Source: Aquamicrobium defluvii
GTDB taxonomy: Bacteria > Pseudomonadota > Alphaproteobacteria > Rhizobiales > Rhizobiaceae
Reading direction: 5' to 3'
Assembly: GCF_004363725.1 (NCBI RefSeq)
Contig: NZ_SNZF01000002.1
Span: forward strand, 207,169 to 271,168
Length of the DNA: 64,000 nucleotides
Shown here: positions 50,023 to 63,500 of the stretch, piece after piece
How positions within the stretch are numbered: position 1 is the first letter of the stretch
Layout: each line of letters opens with the position of its first letter
Program-made: the position numbers and the translations under genes
Notes under the pieces: model-generated
The model's input: only the letters and a program-made list of their open reading frames with translations
What the model was told of the DNA's origin: nothing
The model's database searches: none

Positions 50023-50982
50023 ATGAAAAAACTGATACCCGTCGCAATCGCCCTGCTGGCGGCCTCTGTCGTCCTGCCCGCGCAGGCCGCCACGCTGGTG
50101 CCTTCCGGCAATCGTTCGGTCGAACAGCCTCCCATTCCGGGCGCATCGAGCCGGCGCACGCAGGCGACGAGCACGACCTTTGAGGCAAAATACCGCAAGA
50201 TCTATGCGCTGCTGAAGAACGACCCCGCGCTGCGCGGCAAGATCAGGCAGGTTTCGGCGGCCTACGGCATCGATCCGATCCACATGGCGGGCGCCATCGT
50301 CGGCGAGCACACCTACAATGTCGACGCCTACGACCGGCTGCAAACCTATTACGTCAAGGCGGTCTCCTATCTCTCAAACCGCCTGACCTTCTCCTACAAG
50401 GGCGAGGACGTTTCCGACTTCGTGCAGCGCCCCGAATTCGATATCTGCGACGGCAAGGCCGACAGCTATTCGCTGTGGCAATGCCGCGACCAGGTGTGGA
50501 ACAGATCGTTCCGCGGCAAGACCGTGGGCGGCAAGAGCTTCCCGAACGACCGGTTCGGCGCCACCTTCTTCCAGCCGCTCTATGCCGGCCAGACCTTCGG
50601 CCTCGGCCAGCTCAACCCGCTGACCGCATTGCAGATGGGCGACATGGTGCACAAGGTCTCTGGCCTGCCGAAGCTCGACGTGCGCAATCCCAATCAGGTC
50701 TACAAGACCATCATGGACCCGGACCTGACCCTGCCCTATGTGGCGGCGACGATCCGCAACTCCATCGATGCCTACAAGCGGATTGCCGGCTTCGACATTT
50801 CGGGCAATCCGGGCATCACCTCCACGCTTTACAATGTGGGGAACCCGGAGGCGCGAGCGCAGCAACTGAAGGCCGAAAACCGCACGCGTGCCGCTGCCGG
50901 CCAACCGCCCAGGCTGCCGCAGGAGAACTATTATGGCTGGCTGGTGAACGACAGGCTGGACGAGCTCAAGGCCCTGTTCTGA
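50023..50982 (+). CDS. DUF1402 family exported protein, lytic-transglycosylase-like motifs
   Basis: A 319-residue exported protein. A signal peptide covers residues 1-22 (KKLIPVAIALLAASVVLPAQA). The rest matches what I recall as DUF1402, a family of unknown function. Within it VSAAYGIDPIHMAGAIVGEHTYN (Glu95) and FGLGQLNPLTAL (193-203) resemble the catalytic Glu block and the GLMQ-P-TA block of Slt-type lytic transglycosylases. A peptidoglycan-cleaving role is inference from those motifs. ATG 50023 precedes the signal peptide; the longer frame from 49921 would bury it. Confidence 0.8.
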   Translation: MKKLIPVAIALLAASVVLPAQAATLVPSGNRSVEQPPIPGASSRRTQATSTTFEAKYRKIYALLKNDPALRGKIRQVSAAYGIDPIHMAGAIVGEHTYNVDAYDRLQTYYVKAVSYLSNRLTFSYKGEDVSDFVQRPEFDICDGKADSYSLWQCRDQVWNRSFRGKTVGGKSFPNDRFGATFFQPLYAGQTFGLGQLNPLTALQMGDMVHKVSGLPKLDVRNPNQVYKTIMDPDLTLPYVAATIRNSIDAYKRIAGFDISGNPGITSTLYNVGNPEARAQQLKAENRTRAAAGQPPRLPQENYYGWLVNDRLDELKALF

Positions 50983-51002
50983 AAAGGCTTATCCTGAAAT
51001 AT

Positions 51003-51037
51003 GAAAGGGCCGGAACGGTTGCCGTTCCGGTCCTTTC
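51003..51037. terminator. Bidirectional terminator between DUF1402 and symporter genes
   Basis: GAAAGG and CCGGAACGG (51003-51018) pair with CCGTTCCGG and CCTTTC (51022-51037) around TTG, with one internal G/T opposition. The flanking genes converge on it. Confidence 0.75.
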
Positions 51038-51058
51038 TCCTGTCTGGAGCTTTGCGGG

Positions 51059-52429
51059 CTACTCAGCCGGCGCAAGCTGGCCGTCGCTCGCCTCGACGAT
51101 CTCGCCGCGGTCATAGGCGGCCTGATCGAGGATGCCCTGACGCTTGGCGACGATGGTCGGCACCAGCGCCTGACCGGCCACGTTGACCGCCGTGCGGCCC
51201 ATGTCGAGGATCGGATCGACGGCCAGCAGCAGGCCGACGCCTTCCAGCGGCAGGCCGAGCGTCGACAGCGTCAGTGTCAGCATCACGGTTGCGCCTGTGA
51301 GGCCGGCGGTGGCGGCGGAGCCGATGACCGACACGAAGACGATCAGCAGATAATCCTGAATGCCGAGATCGATGCCGAAGAACTGGGCGACGAAGATCGC
51401 CGAGATCGCCGGGTAGATCGAGGCGCAACCGTCCATCTTGGTGGTGGCGCCGAGCGGCACGGCGAAGGCGGCATATTCACGCGGCACGCCGAGATTGTTC
51501 TCGGTCACCTGCTCGGTCAGCGGCAGGGTGCCGATGGACGAGCGCGACACGAAGGCGAGCTGGATCGCCGGCCACGCACCCTGGAAAAAGCGCAGCGGGT
51601 TGAGGCCGTTGGCGCCGAGCAGCACCGGATAGACCACGAACAGCACCAGCGCCAGGCCGATATAGATGGCGGCCGAATACCAGCCCAGCTGTGCCAGCGC
51701 ATCCCAGCCATAAACGGCGACCGCGTTGCCGAGCAGGCCGATGGTGCCGATGGGGGTGAGACGGATGACCCACCACAAAAGCTTGTGCACCACCTTCAGG
51801 AACGAGCGGTTGAAGGCGAGGAACGGATCGGCGGCCGGGCCGACGCGCAGGGCCGCCACACCAACGGCAATCGAGATCACCAGAATCTGCAGCACGTTGA
51901 AGCTGAGGCTGGTCGAGGCGCCACCATCCGTCACCTTGGTCGAAGCCGAAAGGCCGAGGATGTTGGACGGAATGAGGCCCTTGAGGAAATCGAGCCAGCT
52001 GCCGGTGGTGGAGGGCGCGCGCGCGGCGCTTTCCGTCACCGCCGTATGCAGGCCGGGCTGGAGGACGAGGCCCAGCGCAATGCCGATCACAACGGCGATC
52101 AGCGCGGTTATGGCGAACCAGATCAGTGTCTGCCACACCAGCCGGGCCGCGTTGTTCAGCTCCCGCAGATTGGCGATGGAGGCGACGATGGCCGTGAAGA
52201 CCAGCACCGGAACCAGCGCCCTGAGCAGGGACACGAAGGACGAGCCGATGGTCGACAGGGTCATCGTCAGCCAGTTGGCGTTGCCGGCTGCATCCGGCCC
52301 CATCTGGCGGGCGACATAGCCGAGGGCAAGACCGGCCACCATGGCCACGAGAACCTGGAAGCCGAAGGAAGCATAGAGCGGTTTTTGCGCACGCGCAGAG
52401 CGCGAGGCGGCCTGGGAAGAGGATGACAT
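51059..52429 (-). CDS. Dicarboxylate/amino acid:cation symporter (DAACS family)
   Basis: A 456-residue inner-membrane symporter of the GltP/DctA/SstT family. It has the serine-rich re-entrant loop SRSSIGTLPLTEQV and the cation/substrate motif GATTKMDGCASIYPA. Substrate may be glutamate, serine or a C4-dicarboxylate. ATG 52429 follows AGAAGGTCCGGAC; a longer start at 52471 is less likely. Confidence 0.9.
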   Translation of the reverse strand: MSSSSQAASRSARAQKPLYASFGFQVLVAMVAGLALGYVARQMGPDAAGNANWLTMTLSTIGSSFVSLLRALVPVLVFTAIVASIANLRELNNAARLVWQTLIWFAITALIAVVIGIALGLVLQPGLHTAVTESAARAPSTTGSWLDFLKGLIPSNILGLSASTKVTDGGASTSLSFNVLQILVISIAVGVAALRVGPAADPFLAFNRSFLKVVHKLLWWVIRLTPIGTIGLLGNAVAVYGWDALAQLGWYSAAIYIGLALVLFVVYPVLLGANGLNPLRFFQGAWPAIQLAFVSRSSIGTLPLTEQVTENNLGVPREYAAFAVPLGATTKMDGCASIYPAISAIFVAQFFGIDLGIQDYLLIVFVSVIGSAATAGLTGATVMLTLTLSTLGLPLEGVGLLLAVDPILDMGRTAVNVAGQALVPTIVAKRQGILDQAAYDRGEIVEASDGQLAPAE

Positions 52430-52622
52430 GTCCGGACCTTCTGTCAGGCGCGCCGGATCGGACTCCGGCACGCCAATGCGGGATTGGCCGGAATTTACAA
52501 CGACCCGAGACAGGCTTCACCGGATGAATTTTTGGCCAGGCCGACAGATAGGGAAATAATTTCCACAAATATTGATCTGATGAAAATCATATCCTCACAT
52601 GTCGGAATTTCTCACCGGAAAC

Positions 52623-52650
52623 CGGGCGACCCCGAATAGAAGATCGCCCG
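52623..52650 (-). terminator. Possible terminator after the malic enzyme gene
   Basis: CGGGCGA (52623-52629) pairs with TCGCCCG (52644-52650), 10 bases past the stop. The T run on the minus strand is weak. Confidence 0.4.
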
Positions 52651-52660
52651 AACCCTCATT

Positions 52661-54940
<2,280 letters not shown>

Positions 54941-55075
54941 GTGCTAAAGGTTTCCTCACCGATGCCGCTCGTGCTCCCGCCGCGGCTTGTTTTTGTGGAG
55001 TTTGCGCAATTAAGGCTACACTTCCCCGCCGTAAAGCGCCAAGCCAATGCATATAGAAATTTTGGAAACAGTTTC

Positions 55076-57799
55076 TTGAACCACGAGACCCAAGTGCGCC
55101 CGGAAAGCGTAACCGGAACGCTCCCGGCAGTGGCCGCCGCCACGCCGATGATGGAACAATATCTGGAGATCAAGGCGGCGAACCCCGATTCGCTGCTGTT
55201 CTATCGCATGGGCGATTTCTACGAGCTGTTCTTCGACGATGCCGAAAAGGCGGCGCGGGCGCTGGGTATCGTGCTGACGAGACGCGGCAAGCATCAGGGA
55301 CAGGACATCCCGATGTGCGGCGTGCCGGTGCATGCCGCCGACGACTATCTCCAGAAACTGATCGCGCTCGGATTCCGTGTCGCCGTCTGCGAACAGATCG
55401 AGGATCCGGCCGAAGCGAAAAAACGCGGCTCCAAATCGGTGGTGCGGCGCGACGTGATCCGGCTGGTGACGCCCGGCACCATCACCGAGGACAAGCTTCT
55501 GGCGCCGGCCGAATCGAATTTCCTGATGGCGCTCGGCCGGGTGAAGGGTGCGGCCGACCAGTCCTGCGCACTTGCCTGGATCGACATCTCGACCGGCGCC
55601 TTCCGGGTGGCCGAGACCAGCCACGACCGGCTGCTCGCCGACATATTGCGCGTCGATCCGCGCGAAATGATCGTGGCGGAACCGGTATTCCACGATCCCG
55701 AGCTGAAGCCCGTCTTCGACGTGCTCGGCCGGGTGGCCAATCCGCAGCCTTCCAGCCTGTTCGATTCCACGTCCGCGCCCGCCCGCATCGCCCGCTTCTT
55801 CGAGGTGGCGACGCCGGACAGCTTCGGCACGTTCGGCCGCGCCGAGCTGTCGGCCATTTCCGGCATCATCGCCTATGTCGAGAAGACGCAGAAGGCGGAG
55901 CGCCCGCCCCTGTCGCGGCCCGAGCGCGAGGAAAACGGCGCCACGCTGTTCATCGACCCGGCGACGCGCGCCAATCTGGAACTGCTGCGCACGCTTTCGG
56001 GCCAGCGCGAGGGCTCGCTGTTCAAGGCCATCGACCGCACGGTGACCGGTGGCGGGGCGCGCCTTCTGGCCGAGCGGCTGACCGCGCCGCTGACCGATCC
56101 GGCAGCGATCGCCGCGCGTCTCGATTCGGTTTCCTTCTTCCGCGCCGAGCCGCGCCTTGGCGAGGCGGTGCGGCTTTCGCTGAAGGGCGTGGCCGACATG
56201 CCGCGTGCCCTGTCGCGCCTTGCGCTCAATCGTGGCGGCCCGCGCGACCTCGGCGCGCTGCGTTCCGGGCTTTCGGCCGCTTCCGCCATTGCCGGCCTTT
56301 TCGCTACCGTCGAACCGCCGCCTGAAATCCGGGGTGCGCTGGCAGCCATCGCCGCGCTGCCGTCGGGGCTGGCGCAGCATCTGCAACTGGCGCTGGACGA
56401 CGAGGTGCCGCTCCTCAAGCGCGACGGCAGCTTTGTGCGCGCCGGCTACGATGCGGAACTCGACGAGATGCGGGGGTTGCGCGACGAATCGCGGCGCATC
56501 ATCGCCGGCATGGAACGCGATCTGGCGGAGGAAACCGGCATCCGCTCGCTCAAGATCCGGCACAACAACGTGCTCGGATACTATATCGAGGTGACGGCCA
56601 ATCACCAGGCTGTCATGACCGGCACGGACCAGGCCAAGGCACGCTTCATCCATCGCCAGACCATGGCCAACGCCATGCGCTTCACCACGACCGAACTGGC
56701 CGGGCTGGAAAGCCGGATCGCCAACGCTGCCGCACGCGCGCTGGCCATCGAGCTTGCCGTGTTCGAGGCGCTGGTGAAGGAGGCCGTGGCCGAGGCGGAA
56801 GCCATTCGCGCCGGCGCCGACGCTCTTGCCGTGCTCGACGTGTCGGCGGCGCTGGCGTTGCTGGCAGAGCGCGAGGACTGGTGCCGGCCGCAGGTGGATT
56901 CCAGCCTCGCCTTCGAGATCGAGGGCGGCCGCCACCCCGTGGTCGAGCAGGCATTGCGCCGTCTCGGCGATGGCCCTTTCGTGGCGAACGATTGCGACCT
57001 TTCGCCGGAGGGCGACGCCGGGCATGGGGCGATCTGGCTGCTGACCGGTCCCAATATGGGCGGTAAATCCACCTTCCTGCGCCAGAACGCGCTGATCGCC
57101 ATCCTCGCCCAGACCGGTTCCTTCGTGCCGGCGGCGAAGGCGCGTATCGGCGTGGTCGACCGGCTGTTCTCGCGCGTCGGCGCATCCGACGATCTGGCGC
57201 GCGGGCGCTCGACCTTCATGGTCGAGATGGTGGAGACGGCGGCGATCCTCAACCAGGCCGGCGAGCGCTCGCTGGTGATCCTCGACGAGATCGGACGCGG
57301 CACCGCCACCTTCGACGGGCTCTCCATCGCGTGGGCGGCGGTGGAATATCTGCATGAGCAAAACCGCTGCCGGGCGATCTTCGCGACCCATTTCCACGAA
57401 ATGACGGCGCTGGCCGAGAAGCTCACCCGCCTGCACAACGTCACCATGCGCGTCAAGGAATGGGAGGGCGACGTCGTCTTCCTGCACGAAGTGGGCAAGG
57501 GTGCGGCCGACCGCAGCTACGGCGTGCAGGTGGCCCGCCTCGCCGGCCTTCCGGAAGCCGTGGTGGCGCGCGCCCGCGAGGTGCTGCACCAGCTAGAGGC
57601 AGGCGAGGTTTCGGGCAAGGCCGAGCGGCTGATCGACGACCTGCCGCTGTTTTCGGCCGCCGTGAAGCGCGAGCCGCCCAAACCGGCCCCACGCTCCGAC
57701 GCGCTCACCGAGGCACTTGCCGGACTGCATCCCGACGAGATGACGCCACGCGATGCTCTGGAAGCCATCTACCGGCTGAAGGGACTGGCACCCGGCTGA
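55076..57799 (+). CDS. mutS: DNA mismatch repair protein MutS
   Basis: MutS recognises mismatches and small loops. The mismatch-binding FYE motif is in [11 protein letters not shown] near the N-terminus, and the ATPase has [15 protein letters not shown] and [15 protein letters not shown]. No ATG fits the family start before MMEQYLE; TTG 55076 ([11 protein letters not shown]) follows GGAAACAG and gives 907 residues, the rhizobial length. The open frame further upstream overlaps the divergent maeB promoter. Confidence 0.95.
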   Translation: MNHETQVRPESVTGTLPAVAAATPMMEQYLEIKAANPDSLLFYRMGDFYELFFDDAEKAARALGIVLTRRGKHQGQDIPMCGVPVHAADDYLQKLIALGFRVAVCEQIEDPAEAKKRGSKSVVRRDVIRLVTPGTITEDKLLAPAESNFLMALGRVKGAADQSCALAWIDISTGAFRVAETSHDRLLADILRVDPREMIVAEPVFHDPELKPVFDVLGRVANPQPSSLFDSTSAPARIARFFEVATPDSFGTFGRAELSAISGIIAYVEKTQKAERPPLSRPEREENGATLFIDPATRANLELLRTLSGQREGSLFKAIDRTVTGGGARLLAERLTAPLTDPAAIAARLDSVSFFRAEPRLGEAVRLSLKGVADMPRALSRLALNRGGPRDLGALRSGLSAASAIAGLFATVEPPPEIRGALAAIAALPSGLAQHLQLALDDEVPLLKRDGSFVRAGYDAELDEMRGLRDESRRIIAGMERDLAEETGIRSLKIRHNNVLGYYIEVTANHQAVMTGTDQAKARFIHRQTMANAMRFTTTELAGLESRIANAAARALAIELAVFEALVKEAVAEAEAIRAGADALAVLDVSAALALLAEREDWCRPQVDSSLAFEIEGGRHPVVEQALRRLGDGPFVANDCDLSPEGDAGHGAIWLLTGPNMGGKSTFLRQNALIAILAQTGSFVPAAKARIGVVDRLFSRVGASDDLARGRSTFMVEMVETAAILNQAGERSLVILDEIGRGTATFDGLSIAWAAVEYLHEQNRCRAIFATHFHEMTALAEKLTRLHNVTMRVKEWEGDVVFLHEVGKGAADRSYGVQVARLAGLPEAVVARAREVLHQLEAGEVSGKAERLIDDLPLFSAAVKREPPKPAPRSDALTEALAGLHPDEMTPRDALEAIYRLKGLAPG

Positions 57800-57874
57800 A
57801 CCGGGCCTCGGCTTGCGGCGACGGCGGGTGCGGTCTATCTGCGGGCGACCGAAAAAAAGCGAGACACAAGGCCG

Positions 57875-58627
57875 ATGACCATTTCGAACCAGGACGAATT
57901 CGACGCTCTCAAGGAGATCGGCCGCATCGTCGCCGATACGCTCAAGGCGATGGGCGCCGCCATCGAGCCGGGCATGACGACAGCCGAACTGGACGCATTC
58001 GGCCGCAAGCTGCTGGAGCAGGCCGGCGCGCGTTCAGGCCCCGAACTCTGCTACGATTTTCCGGGCGCGACATGCATCAGCGTCAACGAGGAAATCGCTC
58101 ACGGCATTCCCGGCGACCGCCGCATCGGGAAAGGCGATCTGGTCAATATCGACGTGTCGGCCGAAAAGAACGGCTATTTCGCCGATACCGGCGCGTCGTT
58201 CACCGTGCCGCCGGTGTCGCGCAACATCGAGCGGCTGTGCCGCGACGGAAAGCGGGCCATGTGGGCCGGCATCGCGCAGGCGGGAGCGGACAAGCCTTTG
58301 TCGGGTATCGGCAAGGCGATCGGCAGCTTCGCGCAAAAGAACCGCTATACGCTGGTGCGCAACCTCGCCAGCCATGGCGTCGGCCGCTCCCTGCACGAGG
58401 AGCCGGAATCCATCGCAACCTGGCCGGACCGTTCGGAACGCCGGATCATGAACGACGGGCTCGTTTTCACCGTCGAGCCCTTCCTGTCTCTGGGCGCGGA
58501 ATGGGCGGAGAACGGCGAGGACGACGACTGGACCCTCTACAGCGAGCCGCGCGCGCCTACCGTGCAATACGAGCACACCGTCGTTGCCACGCGCAGCGGC
58601 CCCGTGGTGATAACACTGCCCGGCTGA
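57875..58627 (+). CDS. map: Methionine aminopeptidase, type I
   Basis: Removes the N-terminal Met from new proteins. It has 250 residues and the dinuclear metal ligands: Asp in NIDVSAEKNGYFADTGASF, His in NLASHGVGRSLHEEP, and Glu in FTVEPFLSLG. ATG 57875 follows CAAGGCCG. It lies 75 bases downstream of mutS. Confidence 0.93.
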   Translation: MTISNQDEFDALKEIGRIVADTLKAMGAAIEPGMTTAELDAFGRKLLEQAGARSGPELCYDFPGATCISVNEEIAHGIPGDRRIGKGDLVNIDVSAEKNGYFADTGASFTVPPVSRNIERLCRDGKRAMWAGIAQAGADKPLSGIGKAIGSFAQKNRYTLVRNLASHGVGRSLHEEPESIATWPDRSERRIMNDGLVFTVEPFLSLGAEWAENGEDDDWTLYSEPRAPTVQYEHTVVATRSGPVVITLPG

Positions 58628-58643
58628 TCCGATGCAGGCACTG

Positions 58644-58663
58644 GTGCGTCCGCATGGACGCAC
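58644..58663. terminator. Hairpin between convergent map and tetR genes
   Basis: GTGCGTCC-GCAT-GGACGCAC is a perfect 8-bp stem with a 4-base loop, 16 bases past map. No T run is present. Confidence 0.45.
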
Positions 58664-58669
58664 GGCGCT

Positions 58670-59224
58670 CTATCCGGCGATATTGCTGTCAGCTCCTGCC
58701 AGCGACAGCAGCGAATCGATCAGCAACTGTCGCTCTTCGTCTTCCAGCGTGTGAAACTCGAAAAGAGTCATGCTGCGCAGCCCCTCGATAGCCAGATAGG
58801 TGACAAGCAAAGCTTTCAGATCGGGCGTTTTGGCCTTCAGCCGCTCGAAAAGCTGGCGCTTGAACGTTTTGAGCGGCGTCAGGAATTCGGGGTCCTCGGC
58901 AATAGCCGAGAAAATCCAGGAGGCTGACGCTTCGGTCTCCTGACATTCCTCGACCGAAAGGCGGATATAGGCGGACAGCAGATTTTTGCGCCCGTCCGCG
59001 GAATGAACTTCCTCCAGAGCCTTGTCGAAGTCCCGCAGATACTGCTCCACCAGAGCCTGCATCAGCCTTGCCTTGCTCGGGAAATTGTAAAGCAGGCCGC
59101 CTTTCGATATACCCGCGCGGTTGGCAACAGCGTCGAGCGAGAGATTGCCGGGACCGGCTTCTCGCGCTACATCGGCTGCCGCCGCAAGGATTTTGTCGCG
59201 TGAATTTGGCTTTCTGGGTTTCAT
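58670..59224 (-). CDS. TetR-family repressor of the adjacent RND pump
   Basis: A 184-residue regulator. The helix-turn-helix is LSLDAVANRAGISKGGLLYNFPSKARLMQALV near residues 25-55, typical of TetR. The variable C-terminal domain carries the ligand pocket. ATG 59224 follows GGGGAGCGATC. It is divergent from the RND genes with a palindromic operator between, so autoregulation and pump repression are likely. The inducer is unknown. Confidence 0.88.
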   Translation of the reverse strand: MKPRKPNSRDKILAAAADVAREAGPGNLSLDAVANRAGISKGGLLYNFPSKARLMQALVEQYLRDFDKALEEVHSADGRKNLLSAYIRLSVEECQETEASASWIFSAIAEDPEFLTPLKTFKRQLFERLKAKTPDLKALLVTYLAIEGLRSMTLFEFHTLEDEERQLLIDSLLSLAGADSNIAG

Positions 59225-59254
59225 GATCGCTCCCCATACGGAGCTTAAACCCAA

Positions 59255-59283
59255 TTGACAATACCGTCCAGACGGTACAGTAG
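59255..59283 (+). promoter_or_regulatory. RND operon promoter with TetR operator between -35 and -10
   Basis: TTGACA at 59255-59260 is a consensus -35 box. TACCGTC-CA-GACGGTA (59262-59277) is a perfect 7-bp-arm palindrome of the type used by TetR repressors of efflux pumps. TACAGT at 59276-59281 can serve as -10 with a 15-base spacer. A bound repressor would block polymerase directly. Confidence 0.7.
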
Positions 59284-59349
59284 AGAACCCCGAATTTACG
59301 CACGCTGTCCGAAACCTGAATTCAGAACAGGCGACCGAGAGGGATTACC

Positions 59350-60555
59350 TTGATCAAGCGCTTCATCATCGCATTCATCCTGCTCGTGATTGTCTGCGGC
59401 GGCATCGTCGGCTTCAATCTTTTCCGCGACAAGGCAATCGAGGATTTCTTCGCCAACATGCCGGTCAATCCGCTGACGGTATCGACCGCCAGGGTCGAGC
59501 CGACCACATGGACCCCGAATATCGAGGCCATCGGAACCGTCTCGGCCGCCAGCGGCGTCGATCTGACCGTCGAGACCACAGGCATCGTCAAGGAGATCCT
59601 GTTCAAGGCCAATGAAAGGGTCGAGCGGGGACAGGAACTGGTGCGGCTGGACGATGCCGTGCAGAAGGCGGATCTCGAGGCCGGCAAGACGCAGGAAGCG
59701 CTCGACAAGCAGGCGCTCGACCGCGCCGTCGCCCTGCAGAAGCGCGGGGTGGGCACCGATGCGACGCTCGACGCCGCCCGCGCCAGCTGGCAGACCTCGA
59801 TTTCGCAGGTCGCCAAGCTCCAGGCCGTCCTCGACCAGAAGCTGCTCAAGGCGCCGTTCTCCGGAACCATCGGCATTCCGCGCATCGAGGAGGGCCAGTA
59901 TGTCGCCCCCGGCAACGCGGTCGCCACGCTGCAGGACCTCGACACGTTGCGCGTCGACTTCACCGTCGCGGAGCAGCGCTTCCCCGATCTGAAGATCGGA
60001 CAGGAAGTGCTGTTCGGCCTGACCGGCGACGACATGCCCTACAAGGGCGCCATCACCGGCATCGACCCGAAAATCGATCCGGTCAGCCGGCTGGTGTCGG
60101 TGCGCGCGGAAATCTCCAATGTGGACGGGCGTCTCAGCCCCGGACAGTTCGTGCAGGTGCGCGTCATCCTGCCGAGCGAGGACAACATCATCGCCGTGCC
60201 GCAGACCGCGCTGATCAGCAGCCTTTACGGCGACTACGTCTATGTCGTCCGCTCCGCCGACAAGGCCCCGAACGAGCCGAAGAAGGCCGAAGCCGGCGAG
60301 GCTGTCGCGGCCTCTGACGGACAGAAGCCGGCCGAAGGGGAAACCGCCGATGCGAATCCTTCTCTGGCCGTGACGCAGGTTTTCGTCAGCATCGGGCGCC
60401 GCTCCGGTGACCGGGTGGAAATCACGCGCGGCATCGAGGCCGGCGACGAAGTGGTCACGGCCGGCCAGAACCGTCTCAACAACGGCTCGCCCGTCGTGGT
60501 CGACAACACCATCGACCCGTCCAGGGCCGGGCAGCCCGGGAGCAACGGCCAATGA
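59350..60555 (+). CDS. RND efflux periplasmic adaptor subunit
   Basis: A 401-residue membrane-fusion protein of the AcrA/MexE type. An N-terminal hydrophobic segment (FIIAFILLVIVCGGIVGFNLF) anchors or exports it. The lipoyl-like halves are TVETTGIVKEILFKANERVERGQELVRLDD and LKAPFSGTIGIPRIEEGQYV, flanking a short coiled coil. TTG 59350 follows GAGAGGGATTACC. Its stop overlaps the pump gene start (ATGA). Confidence 0.92.
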   Translation: MIKRFIIAFILLVIVCGGIVGFNLFRDKAIEDFFANMPVNPLTVSTARVEPTTWTPNIEAIGTVSAASGVDLTVETTGIVKEILFKANERVERGQELVRLDDAVQKADLEAGKTQEALDKQALDRAVALQKRGVGTDATLDAARASWQTSISQVAKLQAVLDQKLLKAPFSGTIGIPRIEEGQYVAPGNAVATLQDLDTLRVDFTVAEQRFPDLKIGQEVLFGLTGDDMPYKGAITGIDPKIDPVSRLVSVRAEISNVDGRLSPGQFVQVRVILPSEDNIIAVPQTALISSLYGDYVYVVRSADKAPNEPKKAEAGEAVAASDGQKPAEGETADANPSLAVTQVFVSIGRRSGDRVEITRGIEAGDEVVTAGQNRLNNGSPVVVDNTIDPSRAGQPGSNGQ

Positions 60556-63500
60556 ATTTTTCCGCGCTCTTCATCCGACGCCCTGTCCTTTCGACCGTTG
60601 TCGCGCTGCTGATCCTGCTGCTCGGCTTTCAGGGCCTGTTCAACCTGTCGGTCCGCGAATATCCGAAGGTCGACGAAACCGTCATCACGGTCACCACCGT
60701 GTATCCGGGCGCCAACCCGGACCTGATCCAGGGCTTCATCACAGCCCCGATCGCCGAAGCCGTGGCGACCACCGAGAACATCGACTACGTCAGCTCGCAA
60801 AGCATGCCGTCGTCTTCGGTGGTCACCGTGCAGATGAAGCTCGGCTCCAATCCCGACACGGCGCTCACCGAGGTGATGTCCAAGGTGCAGGAGGTGCGCG
60901 GGCAATTACCGAGCGGCGCCAAGGACCCGACCATCGTCAAGGGCACCGGCCAGCAGTTCGCCATCATGTACCTGGCCGTGCAGAGCCCGCACATGACCTC
61001 GGAGCAGCTCACCGAATATATCGAGCGCGTGCTGCGGCCGCGCATGTCGACCATCGAGGGCGTCGCGCAGGTTCAGGTTCTGGGCGCGGCGAACTACTCG
61101 ATGCGCGTGTGGATCGACCCGATCCGTCTTGCCGCGCGCGGCCTGACCGCCGCCGACGTGCTGGGTGCGATCAACAGCTCGAACTTCCTGGCTGCGCCGG
61201 GCAAGACCGAAAACGAGTATGTGGCGCAGTCGATCACGCTGCGCTCCACCTTGCAGACGCCGGAATCCTTCGCGGCCCTGCCGCTCAAGTCGGACGACAA
61301 GAACGGCGTGGTCAGGCTGCGCGACGTCGCGCGGGTCGAGCTGGCGGCCGAGAGCACCGACACACGCGTCGTGTTCAACGGCCAGCCGGGCACCTTCATC
61401 GGCATATTCCCGACGCCGTCGGCCAACCCACTCGATACCGCCTCGGCAGTCGAACGGGAGCTGCCCGACATTCAGGCCAGCCTGCCGCAGGACATGAGCA
61501 TCACGCTGGTCTATGACGCCACCGACCAGATCAGCGCTTCGATCAAGGAGGTGTTCAAGACCATCGGCGAAGCGGTGATCATCGTCATCCTCGTGATCCT
61601 GCTGTTCCTCGGCTCGCTGCGGTCGGTGGTGATGCCCGTCATCACCATCCCGCTGTCGCTGATCGGCGTCGGCTTCTTCCTCTTCCTGATGGGCTATTCG
61701 ATCAACCTGCTGTCGCTTCTGGCCATGGTTCTGGCCATCGGCCTGGTGGTCGACGACGCCATCGTCGTGGTGGAGAACATCCACCGCCACATGGAGGAGG
61801 GACTGAGCCCGATGGACGCCGCGTTCGTCGGCATGCGTGAAATCACCGGCCCTGTCGTGTCGATGACGATCACGCTGGCCGCCGTGTTCGCGCCGCTGGC
61901 TTTCACCGGCGGCCTGACGGGCGCCCTGTTCCGCGAGTTCGCGCTGACGCTCGCCGGCGCTGTGGTGATTTCCGGCCTTGTCGCGCTGACGGTCACGCCG
62001 ATGATGTCGGCGCGCCTGCTCAAGTCCGGCAGCCACAGCCGTTTTGCGACCTTTGTCGACCGGACCTTCGACCGTATCGCCAACCGCTACGAGCGGCTGG
62101 TTTCCGGCTCGCTGAAGTATCGGCCGGTAACGCTGATGATCGTCATCGCGCTGGTATCGGTCACCGGCTTCATGTTCTTCAAGACGTCCAGCGAGCTGGC
62201 GCCCGAGGAAGACGTGGGCGCGCTGTTCTCGCTGGTCTCCGGACCACGCTTTGCGACCTCCGACTACACCAGCCTCTATCTCGACCAGTCCTATCAGATC
62301 ACCAAGGACCTGCCCGAGCTGCGAGCGGCCTTCTCCGTGGTCGGCATCGGCGGCGGCACCAACAGCGGCTTCGCCATCTGGGCCTTCAACGACTGGGCCG
62401 AGCGCACGCGTTCGCAGAAGGAGATCCAGACCGACATCCAGGGACGGCTTGGCAAACTCGCCGGTGTCGAGGCTCTGGTGTTCGCGCCGCCATCGCTGCC
62501 GGGCGCCGGCGGCGGCCTGCCGATCTCGATCGTCATCCAGTCGACTGGCGAGGCCAGCCAGGTCTACGAGGTGGCCGAACAGATCAGGCGAGAAGCGCAG
62601 GCATCCGGCCGGTTCATCATCGTGCAGAACTCGCTGTCCTTCGACGCCCCGCAGGTCACCGTCACCATCGACCGCGATCGCGCCGCCGCGATGAACATCC
62701 CGATCAGCGAGATCGGCCAGACGCTCGGCCTGCTGGTGGGCGGGGCCGAAGTGGCCCAGTTCGACCGCGACTCCAACTCCTACGACATCATTCCGCAGGT
62801 GCCGCAGGAATACCGCAACAATCCCGAACGGCTCGGGGACTTCTTCGTGCGCGCCTCCAGCGGCGAGATGGTTCCGCTTTCGACCGTGGTGAAGATTTCC
62901 ACCAACTCGTCGCCAGCCTCGATCGACCAGTTCAACCAGCTGAACTCGGCGACCATCTCGGCGCTTCCGGTGCCGGGCGTGACCACCGGCACCGGCGTGC
63001 AGACCATCGAGCAGATCGCCCAGTCGGCGCTGCCGAACGGCTTCTTCATCGACTATTCGGGCCAGTCCCGTCTCGAGAAGGAACAGGGCAACACCATCAT
63101 GATCGCCTTCGCGCTGGCCGTGGTGGTGATCTATCTGGTGCTGGCAGCCCAGTTCGAGAGCTTCCGCGACCCGCTCATCATCATGATGTCGGTGCCGTTG
63201 TCGATCTTCGGGGCCATCATCCCGCTCAATCTGGGACTGGGTACGCTCAACATCTACACCCAGGTCGGCCTGATCACGCTGATCGGCCTGATCACCAAGC
63301 ACGGCATCCTGCTGGTGGAGTTCGCAAACCAGCTGCGCGCCGAACAGGGCCTGTCGCGGCGCGACGGCATCGTGGCCTCGGCCAAGGTGCGGCTGCGCCC
63401 GATCCTCATGACCACGGCGGCGATGGCGCTGGGCGTGGTGCCGCTGATCACCGCGCAGGGCGCCGGCGCAGCAGCCCGCTACTCCATGGGTCTGGTGATC

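Noticed and set aside
55016..57589. An 857-codon open frame antisense to mutS, and similar ones opposite aacS (1547-3631) and the RND pump (60906-63983)
   Set aside because: They mirror conserved genes, have Arg/Gly/His-rich low-information translations and no family motifs; long antisense frames are expected in GC-rich DNA.
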